Assembly (NCBI RefSeq): GCF_000721075.1
Contig: NZ_JOEQ01000012.1
Location: 1-64,000 of the forward strand
Length of the DNA: 64,000 nucleotides
Direction of reading: 5' to 3'
Source: Streptosporangium amethystogenes
GTDB taxonomy: Bacteria > Actinomycetota > Actinomycetes > Streptosporangiales > Streptosporangiaceae
Position numbers and translations under genes: made by a program. The notes under the pieces were generated by a model. It ran no database searches and had not been told where the DNA came from. It worked only from the letters and a program-made list of their open reading frames with translations. How positions within the stretch are numbered: position 1 is the first letter of the stretch; each line of letters begins with the position of its first letter. Positions 25,773 through 35,204 of this stretch are shown here, piece by piece.

Positions 25773-25890
25773 CCGGGTCATCGAGCCCGCTGCGCCTACG
25801 GCTCCCATAACACCGTCAAGCAACGACTCCGATCACGCTGCGCAACCATCATACGAGCCGGAATCGAGCCATCCCCGCCTAAATTCGTAG
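25773..25890 (+). repeat. 118-bp inverted repeat, left copy
   Basis: The reverse complement matches 34094-34212 at roughly 86 percent, starting exactly at CCGGGTCATC. Translated on the plus strand it gives RARCAYGSHNTVKQRLRSRC, similar to the C-terminal 'YGFRN..NQR.R' block of ISL3-like transposases. It may therefore be either a true element terminus or the 3' end of a dead transposase gene. Confidence 0.8.
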
Positions 25891-25966
25891 AGCTGCCATG
25901 ATTACGAGTGGCATTGACAAGTACAAATCATGGGACTTCGCGAGGCAGAGCACAACAATCGAAAAT

Positions 25967-26011
25967 TGTGATTTATATCACATTGCAACGGCACCCCGAA
26001 GATCATATAGA
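25967..26011 (+). promoter_or_regulatory. CRP-like site and promoter of the giant exoprotein gene
   Basis: TGTGATTTATATCACA (25967-25982) fits the CRP consensus TGTGA-6-TCACA perfectly. It directly abuts -35 TTGCAA (25983-25988), and after 17 bp comes -10 TATAGA (26006-26011). The site would be centred near -43, the place of a class II activator. The surrounding 150 bp are strikingly AT-rich for this genome. Confidence 0.75.
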
Positions 26012-28117
26012 TGTTGCAACTATTCATTTATTCATGATTGGGCATGTGTGCGAAGTTTGAAAAGATCGCGCTCCCCCCTTGCTGTCGGCGGGAATGGTCG
26101 GCGATTGCTGGCAGGACTAACCACGACAACTGTGGTAGTTTCACTGTTCACCACCGTCGCCACGAGTCCCGCCACAGCCAATCCCGGACCATCGTCGGCA
26201 TCGACGACCACGGCCGACCACCGCTCTGTCGAAACACTCAGAAAGCAAGCGAAAGAGCAAGGCAGAGACGTGGAGATCGAGGCTCTTCGAACCGAGACCT
26301 CCACTACGTACGCGACCAGTGACGGAAAATCTCTGAAAACCGAGTTCCACACCGATCCCATTCGGGTGAAGCGGAACGAAGAATGGCTTCCCGTTGATCC
26401 CACTCTCATCGTGGAGAACGGTATCGTCAAACCACGAACAACGGCCGTGGACCTTTCCCTCTCCAACGGAGGGGACACCCGCCTGCTGACGCTGGTGGGA
26501 GAGACAGCAAAAACCGGCGGCAGGCGACTGTCCACCGAGATTTCTTCGCCGACTAGGCTGCCCAAGCCGCGCCTGTCGGGAAACCAGGCCGAATATCAAT
26601 CCGTCTATGGGCGTAACGTCGACCTGGTCGTCGTCTCGACCCCCGCGGGCTTCCATCAGGAAATCGTGATCAGGGAACGCCCGAAGGAGAAACTGAAGCT
26701 CCGCGTTCCGATAGAACTGCCCGCCGGCGTCAGTCTGCGTGAGAACGCCTCAGGCAAGACCCTGCTTCTCGCGGACAAAGGCAAGAAGCTGATCGCCGAC
26801 ATCTCCACGGTCCCGATGATGGACGCGGTGGCCTCCGATCTCAACAGCGGGCCGGAGGACGGCCAGGTGGGAAAGGCGACCACCTCGATCGAGAAGACCG
26901 CCACCGGAACCTCAGTGGTCATCACCCCCGACGCAGCCTTCCTCTCCGACCCCACGGTGACCTACCCGGTGACGATGACTGCCACCTCCTCCGAGTGGAT
27001 CGGTTACAGCGGCACCCAGTACGTGGACGACACCTACATCAACAACGATGACTTCACCGAAGGCTGGATCAAGAGCGGGGAGCAGTCGCTCTGGGTGGGG
27101 AAGTCCAACAGCGGAACGAAAACCTGGCGCGCGTACATCAAGTTCAACATCCCGGAGGACTCACCGCTCTGGGGTGCGCAGGTGGACGACGCCAACCTCA
27201 TTCTCTGGAACTACAAGTCCCATGACTGCGGGATGAACGTCGGATCCGGCATCATGGCCCGGCGGATCACCACTAACTGGTCTGTTTCCAGCCTGTCGTG
27301 GTCCAACCAGCCGTTCGTCACGACCTCCGATGAGAGCCCCAACTACGCCGGGTACAGTCCCGACTGCACCAACGGCTACATGGACTACGAGCACGAACTG
27401 ATCCACAGTGTGGATACCATCACCCAGGCATGGGCCGACGGCGCGCCGAACTACGGATTCCAGCTCAATACCATCAACGGCTCCGACCTCCAGAATTGGC
27501 GCCGTTACCGTTCTTCGGAGAACTACTGTTGTCTCGGCGACGGTCCCAAGCTCGTGATCGGGTACCAGCCGGCCATACCAGAGGTGCTCGACGAGGTCGA
27601 GATCACCTATGAGCGCGACGGGTATCCCGACAGCAGTATCCCGACATACGAAGAAGCGTTGGAAAACCAGATAGAAACACGGAGCGTGGCTCCCCCGCCA
27701 ACGCCGGTCTCATTCGAGGAGGCTGCGGCGAAGCAGGAAGCCGCGTTGAACGAGACATACTCGGTGGACACCGACGACCTGCCCAACGTGCCGATCGACG
27801 ACACGTTCACCGATGACGCCCCTCCGCAGGTGACGGAGACGAGCCCTCTTGACGCGGCCGTGGACGTCGCGGTCGGCGCACAGGTGAGAGCCACTTTCGA
27901 CGAGCCGGTGACAGGCGCACAGCTCTCACTGAAGGATCCCTCGAGCACGGCGGTGCAGGGCAGTGCGTCACTGGACGCGAGCGGCAAGGTCCTGACCTTC
28001 GCCCCGAGTCAGCCGCTTTCCGCCGGCACGAAGTACACCGTCGAAGTGAGCGGTGCCCAGGATGCCCTCCACAACACCATGGAAACCCACACGTGGTCCT
28101 TCACGACAGTTCCGAAA

Positions 28118-28216
28118 CCGGTGGTCACGGCGTTGGATGTGTCTCCGGCGACGGTGGTCGATGGTGTGAAGGTGACGTCTTCGCTGTCTCCGGAACTGCT
28201 GGTGTGGGCGCAGGAC
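28118..28216 (+). repeat. 99-bp exact repeat, copy 1
   Basis: This is identical to 28370-28468, with starts 252 bp apart. It encodes VVTALDVSPATVVDGVKVTS and onward to LLVWAQD. After this copy the sequence still reads as a damaged repeat unit: GQGTGQIWA appears in a different frame. Confidence 0.9.
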
Positions 28217-28369
28217 AGGTCAAGGGACCGGGCAGATCTGGGCCGGGAGGTTCCCGCAGGCAAGTTGGCCGATGGCTGGAAGGCTCGTTGGCGGGCCCGT
28301 GTGGTCAGCGCGGGCGCTCTTACATCCGACTGGTCGGACTGGCAGCAGTTGCGGGTGGACCTTCCCAAG

Positions 28370-28468
28370 CCGGTGGTCACGGCGTTGGATGTGTCTCCGG
28401 CGACGGTGGTCGATGGTGTGAAGGTGACGTCTTCGCTGTCTCCGGAACTGCTGGTGTGGGCGCAGGAC
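28370..28468 (+). repeat. 99-bp exact repeat, copy 2
   Basis: This second copy is followed at once by TGA. The continuation DPQIANFDVTPATVVDG lies in another frame. Perfect identity between copies suggests a recent event. Confidence 0.9.
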
Positions 28469-28471
28469 TGA

Positions 28472-31400
28472 CCCGCAGATCGCCAACTTCGACGTCACAC
28501 CCGCGACGGTGGTCGACGGAGTGCTGACGACCCGATCCGACCGGCCTCGACTGCATGTGTGGCCGGTGGATTCCGCTGGGCGGACCATGCGGGTGGAGTA
28601 CCAGCTCAAGGACGACCCCGACCGCCGTGGCGAGGGAGCCTGGTCGGGCGCCGTCGATAACGTCTCCTCAGGAGAACGAGCCGGCATCGTCGTTCCCCCA
28701 AGCTGGGCGAACGACGACAAACAGGTGGTGTGGCGAGCTCGCGTCCTTGCCGGGAAGTCAGTCACGGCCTGGTCGGCATGGCAGACGCTTAAGATCGATG
28801 TTCCTTTCACCGGTGACGCGCCAGGCATCTGGACCCTTAAGGCGACTCCCGCCATGGACTCGCAGACGGTGGTCCTGTCCAAGACCCCTGAGCTGGTGGC
28901 GTATCCGTTCGCCGACGGCGCGGTCCGGGTCGAGTACGAGCTCGAACACCATCCTTCCGCCTCCGGGCAGGGAACCGGGCTGATCTGGTCCACCTCGGTT
29001 GAGATCTCCGAATGGGAAACCAAAGCGCTGGTCCCCGAAGACCTGTTAGCTGATAATTGGCAGACACGCTGGCGAGCCCGCCTGATAACCGGTGACGGCG
29101 CGCTGGGCTGGTCGGACTGGCGGGATATGACGGTCAACGCCCACGATCTGGTCATTGGCTGGCTTGACCAGACGCCGTCGGAGCAACTGGACGGCAGGGC
29201 GGTCACGACCACCACGACGCCAGAACTCTACGCCGAGGCGTTCGACCCCGCGGCCAACGACAGCCTTCGCATCGAGTACGAAGTCGAGCACGATCCCTTG
29301 GCCCCACCCGCCCAAGGCAGCGGGTCGATCTGGTCGACAACCGTCGACACACAGCTTCGGGACTCCTGGGGCTGGGCCGCGCCACAGGTTCCCGAGGGGA
29401 AGTTGGCCGACGGTTCCCTGATCCGATGGCGGGCAAGGGCGGTCACCTCCAGCGGAACCTCCCAGTGGTCGGTCTGGATGCCGGTGGAGGTCAACCTCTC
29501 CCGGCCGCTGTGCTGTTGGCGTGACGCGTGGCCGACGGGTGAGGACGCCGACAAGAACACCGATGTCCTGCTCGCCGCCGCTCCCAGGCTCTGGGCGAAC
29601 TTCGTCGACCTGACGATGACCTCGACTGCGGTGGAGTTCCAGATCGAGCACGCCCCCTCCGCTCCCGAGGGGCAGGGCAGCGGGCTCATCTGGTCAACCT
29701 CCGTGGCGGCGACCTTGGACGGCGCGTACGGCGTGGCGGAGGCTAGCGTTCCCGCCGGCACACTCGCCGACAGATGGCTCATCCGATGGCGAACGCGCAC
29801 CACGGGCAGCGGGGAGCCTTCGGCCTGGTCGTCGTGGCGCGCGGAGAAGATCAGCGTGACCGCTCCCGTCGTTGACAGGTTCGGGGTGACTCCCTCGACC
29901 TGGGACGACGAGACGACGGTCACTTTGTCACTGACGCCGGAACTGTACGTCGGGGTCTACGCGTGGACGCAGAACGGGACCCGTTCGGACCGGATCGAGT
30001 ACCAGCTCGAACACGATCCCAAGGCGACGGCCCAGGGAAGCGGGCTCATCTGGTCGACCGTGCAGAACATCGCGGATCCCATCAGTGACGCTGTCCAACC
30101 GGTCGCCGTTCCCGCAGGTCTCCTTTCCGACGGCTGGCAGACCCGCTGGCGGGTGCGGCTAGGAGACGGCGACTGGAACTCGCCCTGGTCACCGTGGCAG
30201 GATCTCACGATCGACGTGAACAAACCTAAGGTCAAGGACCTCTATTTCACTCCGCAGGACAACGACGGAAACGCCTATACCTCCTACAGCACCGAACTTC
30301 GCGCCAATGTCACCGACCCCGACCACCGCAACTCGACCGTCGAGTACCAGCTCGAACATGATCCCTCCGCGCCCGAACGTCAGGGCAGGGGACTTATCTG
30401 GAGCGGCGCCGAGCAGGACGTGTGCTCGGGGTGCGGCAGCTCAGCTGCGGTGCCGGCGGGGACCCTGTCCCGCGGTTGGTCGGTTCGCTGGCGTGCCAGG
30501 GCCACCGCCGACGGCGTGGTCGGCAAGTGGTCCGCCTGGCAGGCGATGAAGACACAGGATCTACTGATCGACGACATGTCGGTGCGGTCTTCGCATGTGA
30601 TCGACGGACGGATCGTGGCGAAGAATCTCACACCGCTGCTAGACGTCTTCATCTCCGGGTCCGACGACGGCGAGTTCACCGTTGAAGTCGAGATGGAACA
30701 CGACCCGTCGGCTTCCCCCGCACAGGGGACGGGCAGAATCTGGTCCGCCAGCACCACAGTGCAGAACACGCGAGAGTTGGCAGACTTCGAGGTGCCCGGC
30801 GGCACGCTGGGTAACAACTGGGATGTTCGCTGGCGATCCCGCGCGGTGTCCGACACGGTCATCGGCGCCTGGTCTGAATGGCAGGCACTGCGCACACCGG
30901 AGCTGAAGATCAGTGACCTCTGGGTGTCTCCGTCGGTGGGGGACACCGAGGAGGTGACCTCGTCGGTCACTCCCATGCTCGGCGTGTATGTATCCGACGA
31001 ATCGGGTCGCACCTTCACCATCGACTACGAGGTCGAGCACGACCCGTCCGCGCCGCAGAGCCAGGGCAGCGGCTCCATCTGGACCGCGCACGACGATGAC
31101 GTCTGCACCGCCTGTGTCAGCTCCGTCCAGGTCCCCAACGGCGAACTGGCCGACGGCTGGCTGGTTCGCTGGCGAGCCCGGGCGAGCACGGGGACCGTCG
31201 TGGGGGCGTGGTCGGACTGGCAGTCATTGAAGGTCGACACTGCAGCTCAGAGCTCTTCCTTCGTGACCCCTCAGAATGTCTCCGCGGCGAAGGGCCCGGC
31301 GATGGTCGCCCAGGCGGCCCCGGCGAACTTCCCCTACGGCAGGCCTTTCCAGTTCAGCAACTGCTGGGCGGAGAAGAAGGCGAACAGCAAGAAAACCCAT

Positions 31401-32558
31401 CCGCACGGATGGATCAAGAACGCGTACAACTGGTGCTCGGTCAGGACCGTGGGCAAGGTGCGCTACGTCAAGATCAAGATAAACACGCCGTGCGACTGCC
31501 AGGTCGAATGGAAGTCGAGAGGAAAGGTGGAGTTCCTCTTCAGCGTCATTGGTCATACCTTCGCCGGGGGGAAGCTGGGCGATTCGGATCAGGAGATCGA
31601 CGCCGGCAACGGTGGTATCGACAGCAGGACCATAAAAATCTGGGCTCGGATCGACCAAATCAACCTCTATCAGGGTGAGTACATCTGGGACACGCCCACG
31701 CCCCTGTGGGAAGAGAACATCGACGAGATCAACCTTCAGATACCCGCGATCGGCTATCCGAGCCAGGAAGCGTGCACCCTCAAGGCCGGAGGACGGTCGA
31801 GCACCATCGCGGCGTGGAGATCAAATCCGCAGGAGTACTTCGAGTACAGGTCAGGAAAGGACAAGAGCTTTCAGTCCGTTCACAAGCTCGCCACCTGTTC
31901 TCTCCATCCCGTACTGAGCACCTCATGGGTGGGGCCGGGGCAGAACGGGCGGTACATCGAAACGAAGATGCTCGATGAACCCGTGCGTTGCGATACGTCG
32001 GAGGAGCTCACGACCTACTACGGTGGATGCGTCTTCGTTTCCGCGGTACCCACCTTCAACGTGCCGATGATTTACGAGTACGAGAACGGCATGCCGGTAA
32101 TGAACGAATCATCGGATCTCATCCGTCGTGTCCTGGAGGACATGGAAGAGAAAAACGTCCCGTCCGAGACATTTCCCAAAAAGACAGACGAACCGAAGAT
32201 CATCCCTGGAACGCCTGAAAGCGGCCCCCTGCATCGCATGACCAGTGAGAAATCGAAAAACAACAACCGCAACAAGTCGCGCTCGTACTGCGCGATAATG
32301 CTTGTAGAAACCGGAGAGCCTAAGCCGACCGACCGAGGCTATGACTGCGACGAGTTCCCCTTCGCATCGACATATGAGGGGTCATGGTTCGAAAACAGGC
32401 TGAACGTGGGAGTGGACTACATCTGGTGGAAGCACAACGAGTGGGTCGGGAGTAAGCTGGGTGGATTCTTCCAGACCTGGCGAGTGTTGGGATCCGACTA
32501 CAATGGAGTTTTCAGGTCCTCTCCGTTCCAAAGATTCTACGTAAATATTCCGAACTGA
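28472..32558 (+). pseudogene. giant secreted repeat protein, C-terminal part with NucA/NucB-like nuclease
   Basis: The open frame (first possible start GTG 28509, no ribosome site) encodes about 1,350 residues. Eight repeats of roughly 110 residues are marked by VEYELEHDPSAP-like, QGSGLIWS-like and LADGW..RWRAR motifs. A linker region of about 330 residues follows. The end resembles NucA/NucB DNases: CDEFPFASTYEG, then GGFFQTWRVL. Such domains are found as secreted nucleases and as toxins of polymorphic toxin systems. The part is a continuation of the gene at 26048 and probably not translated alone unless ribosomes reinitiate or shift frame. Confidence 0.72.
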
Positions 32559-32569
32559 CATGTGATGAA

Positions 32570-32602
32570 CTCGTGGCCCGCGACCATGTCGCGGGCCGCG
32601 AG
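32570..32602 (+). terminator. terminator of the giant exoprotein gene
   Basis: CTCGTGGCCCGCGAC and GTCGCGGGCCGCGAG pair over 15 bp with one G-T pair and a CAT loop, 11 bp after the stop. Confidence 0.85.
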
Positions 32603-32699
32603 TCCACCTCGATTCATCAAGGGCGACCGAGGTTCGCCTGGCGTGGTCGATTTCCCGTTTTGTCCCTCGGGTGAGGATGGCGGGCCTTCGCAACCGAGA

Positions 32700-32860
32700 T
32701 CAGCACCACCCCGCGCTCCCAGAGCTTCGCTGGGCTTTTCCTTACTCAGGACGGTGATCAGCCCGGTGCGGTAGGCGCAGCCGCGCAGCAGTACGGTTCC
32801 AGCATGTCCGATGAGGTTCTTTCCGGTCGCGGACACCGACAGTTCGCACCTCCGGCCCAT
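32700..32860 (-). pseudogene. IS1380-like transposase N-terminal fragment
   Basis: The minus-strand translation MGRRCELSVSATGKNLIGHA then GTVLLRGCAYRTGLITVLS resembles the conserved N-terminus of IS1380 transposases ('SVSADG.GLVSHAGA.LL..LADRTGLT..LS'). Similarity fades after about 45 residues, and no catalytic part follows. It is a relic between the nuclease gene and the DUF6461-like gene. Confidence 0.55.
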
Positions 32861-32874
32861 AGTATCGTTCACCA

Positions 32875-32944
32875 AAAAGGTGCATCCGATCCTGCGTGGA
32901 TATGACTTCAGCAAACACATCCTTGCAGGCCAGATGCACCTTTT
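32875..32944. repeat. 70-bp palindromic element with 12-bp perfect ends
   Basis: AAAAGGTGCATC (32875-32886) and GATGCACCTTTT (32933-32944) are perfect inverted copies. An inner pair CCTGC/GCAGG is also present. On RNA it would fold into a long stem ending in TTTT, so it may terminate transcription, or it may be the leftover ends of the adjacent IS relic. The rest of 32603-33012 shows no gene. Confidence 0.6.
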
Positions 32945-33012
32945 CTCATTCAACAACCCGACCCGGCCACCTTCGCTGAATAGCCGCGGTCCGTTTTGAT
33001 ACGGGAGACCTG

Positions 33013-34074
33013 ATGTCGCGAGAGCTTCTCGGTCACTACCGAAACCTACTCCAGGAGCAGTGGCTGCTCAAGGAAAGGATGTGTGTCACCTGGACACGTG
33101 AAAGCCCGGTCCGCGAGGTTGCTCTTGGATACAGCGCAGACCTCGGTTCCACTGAGCCGAGAAGACTGTCCGAGGTCTCCGACGAAGCCGATGAGAAGCT
33201 GCAGAGGGATGACTTCCCGAATGGAGGCGTCATTCTGATCGGAACGCTGGGCGACTGGAGCGTCGTATTGGAGCCCAACGGCCTGCAGGGAGCCCGGCCG
33301 GAAGTGCTGCGAGGCCTGTCGCTGAACAGCGAGACGTTCTACGTCTACTGCGGTTCCGACATCTCCCTGCAGTTCGGATACTGGCGTGGAGGGGAGTCAC
33401 GGGTCGAAATTCGCCCTGACGGTGCCGAAGGCCAGAGATGGGGGAAGGCGCTGCAGGACCTGGACGCCTCGATGGGAGGCCTTTCTTGGGCCGGGAAAGT
33501 GAACGAGTGGAAGGCAGCAGCCTTCGCTCTGGCGGAACGCGTCACGGGTGTCACTCTCGATCTCGACTGGCTGAGGCGGACTCACACCCGATATGCCATC
33601 ACCCGGTACCTTCCAGACGACCTGGTCCCCTGGGAATACGAGAACCATCCAGTGGTCGGCGAACCTGATCTGGCTCCCATCCTGGCTGACCCTCCTGGAC
33701 ATCTCGAAGAGATAATCGCTCTTGCCTCGCGCACAGTTGTCGCCGCACTCGGCCTGCGCACGCCTGTCGTCGACGCGGTGCTCGGGGCTCTGCCCCTGAA
33801 GCAGGCAGGCGACTCCAAGCTCAGGGAAGAACTGTCCGCGTTCAAGCGTCAACTCAGCCGGGAACGTAAAGAACGAGGCCGAAGCATGAGCGTGCGTGAA
33901 GCCAGGTTGCTGGAGAAGCGGATCCTGGCGACGGATGTCCTGGCTGGTGCCTTGGATCCGAATCCAAGGCGGGCCGCAATGACCGTGACGCGGCTGGCAT
34001 GCAAGATCCGAGCAGATGAGGATTCGATGGTTCTCCTGGAAGTACTCTACCGTTGCGCCGTTTTCAACCCGTGA
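33013..34074 (+). CDS. DUF6461-like protein, candidate immunity partner
   Basis: This 353-aa soluble protein has blocks typical of DUF6461: WSVVLEPNGLQGARPEVLRG, a VYCGSDISLQFGYWRGG strand pair, MGGLSW and AFALAERVTGVTLDLDWLRR. A long helical, charged C-terminal region follows (ELSAFKRQLSRERKERGR). The function of the family is unknown. The start ATG has GGGAGACC upstream. It lies 455 bp after the nuclease exoprotein gene, in the same direction and within the same inverted repeats. This is the position of an immunity gene in toxin loci, but that role is inference. Confidence 0.65.
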   Translation: MSRELLGHYRNLLQEQWLLKERMCVTWTRESPVREVALGYSADLGSTEPRRLSEVSDEADEKLQRDDFPNGGVILIGTLGDWSVVLEPNGLQGARPEVLRGLSLNSETFYVYCGSDISLQFGYWRGGESRVEIRPDGAEGQRWGKALQDLDASMGGLSWAGKVNEWKAAAFALAERVTGVTLDLDWLRRTHTRYAITRYLPDDLVPWEYENHPVVGEPDLAPILADPPGHLEEIIALASRTVVAALGLRTPVVDAVLGALPLKQAGDSKLREELSAFKRQLSRERKERGRSMSVREARLLEKRILATDVLAGALDPNPRRAAMTVTRLACKIRADEDSMVLLEVLYRCAVFNP

Positions 34075-34093
34075 ACGTTCCCCGATGACGGCT

Positions 34094-34212
34094 CTATGGA
34101 TTTAGACGGGGATGGCTTGGTTCCGGCTCGCGCAGGTGGTTGCGAAGCGTGATCGGAGTCGTTAATTGACGGTGTTGCGGAAGCCGTAGGCGCAGCGGGC
34201 TTGATGACCCGG
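34094..34212 (-). repeat. 118-bp inverted repeat, right copy
   Basis: This is the inverted partner of 25773-25890, with one indel and about 16 differences. Read leftward it encodes RARCAYGFRNTVN and a stop, the same transposase-like block as the left copy. It ends exactly where the 40-bp direct repeat begins. Confidence 0.8.
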
Positions 34213-34252
34213 CCCGGTGACCGGCACCCCCATGGTGGTGCCGACCGCCTGA
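34213..34252 (+). repeat. 40-bp direct repeat, right copy
   Basis: This repeats the last 40 bp of the siderophore ATPase gene (23230-23269) with one mismatch, stop codon included. No coding sequence of the ATPase precedes it. It marks the right boundary of the proposed island. Confidence 0.9.
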
Positions 34253-34288
34253 GCCGTCGCGCGGCGCGGGGCCAAAGATCGGTCGCCG

Positions 34289-35023
34289 TCAGTTCCAGGG
34301 GTCCCAGAAAGCGTGGTCGACGATGTCCTGCGACGGTACGAGCTCGACCGGGCCGTCGCCGTACCTGACGGGCAGGACGGCCCGCAGCAGGGCCAGCAGT
34401 TCCTTGTAGGTGTGGTCCACCTCCGTGGGCCGCCACAGGACGTGCCCTCCGCTCAGCCGTACGACCGGCCGCTCCCCCTCCAGGGTCAGCTCCAACCGGA
34501 GCACGCCGTCCCCCGGGTGCTCCGGCAGCGCCGAGGTGAAGGCGGCGCGTACCGCGTCGAGCCCGCCCCTGCGGACCGCGGCCTCGGCCTGTTCGCGGCC
34601 GGCCAGCTCGGCGAGCGCGGCCAGGACCTGTTCCCACGGCGGTATCCGTGCCGGGGTCAGCGGGATCAGCCCCGCGCATTCGAGCGACCGTTCGTGCCGC
34701 GCCTCGGCGTAACGGTGGTCGTAGCTGGACTGGTGGACATACAGCGCGTTCTCCTCGACCTGGTACGTCGTCACGTACAGCTCGTCCTCCAGCGAGAACA
34801 CCCGGGTGTCGTACACCCGGTCCACCGCTCCCGAGGCGTCCAGCGCGTAGTAGGTGCGAACGCCCACACCGCCCGGGTCGGCGGGCTCACCGCCGAAGAT
34901 CTCATCGAGGCCGGGAGGACCCATGTCCCACGGTTCCGACGGCCCGGCGACCAGCGTCCGCCCGTCCCGCATCCGCCAGCCCAGGGCGAGCCCCGCCTGC
35001 CCGCCTTCAGGACGATCGACCAT
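34289..35023 (-). CDS. hypothetical protein, 244 aa
   Basis: I do not recognise the family. The protein is soluble, without signal or membrane segments. The N-terminal half has short beta-like stretches (TYYALDASGAVDRVYDTRVF), and the C-terminal half has alternating beta strands ending HAFWDPWN. ATG 35023 is chosen for the GGAGGTGG seven bases upstream. The gene lies immediately right of the island boundary and may originally have followed the siderophore operon tail to tail. Confidence 0.7.
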   Translation of the reverse strand: MVDRPEGGQAGLALGWRMRDGRTLVAGPSEPWDMGPPGLDEIFGGEPADPGGVGVRTYYALDASGAVDRVYDTRVFSLEDELYVTTYQVEENALYVHQSSYDHRYAEARHERSLECAGLIPLTPARIPPWEQVLAALAELAGREQAEAAVRRGGLDAVRAAFTSALPEHPGDGVLRLELTLEGERPVVRLSGGHVLWRPTEVDHTYKELLALLRAVLPVRYGDGPVELVPSQDIVDHAFWDPWN

Positions 35024-35204
35024 GACGCCACCTCCAGGTGATCGGCTCACAGGGTAACCGTCCCGTCAGGGGCGCCGCGGCACGCGGAAGTCGCTCCGGC
35101 GCCGGGAACCGGTCACGGCCGGAGAGCGCGGGGAGAGCAGGTGGAGGGACTCGGGGCCGCTCATCGGAGCGAACGCTCCCGGCAGAGGTCGATGACCTGC
35201 CCGT

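Larger units (their letters stand above)
26048..28471 (+). pseudogene. giant secreted repeat protein, N-terminal part (split gene)
   Basis: About 807 residues are encoded. They begin with a signal peptide (Lys/Arg-rich start, hydrophobic GLTTTTVVVSLFTTVAT, cleavage after TANPG). A region like those before DNRLRE domains follows (RTETSTTYATSDGKSLKTEF), then a DNRLRE-type domain (YVDDTYINNDDFTEGW, then YIKFNIPE). A Big_5 Ig-like domain (SPLDAAVDVAVGAQVRATFD, ending WSFTT) leads into the first fibronectin-like repeats. GTG 26048 is chosen because a good promoter ends about 37 bp upstream and the signal peptide starts there; an ATG at 25898 precedes the promoter. TGA 28469 ends the frame right after a duplicated 99-bp segment, and the protein plainly continues in another frame. 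Confidence 0.75.

Noticed and set aside
28118..28468. Simple phase variation by loss of one 99-bp copy
   Set aside because: The copies start 252 bp apart, a multiple of three. Deleting one period therefore leaves the TGA and the frame problem unchanged.
23230..34252. The 40-bp direct repeat as an ordinary IS target duplication
   Set aside because: Target duplications of insertion sequences are a few to about 14 bp long. Forty bases ending exactly at a gene's stop codon is more like an integration site or a gene stump.
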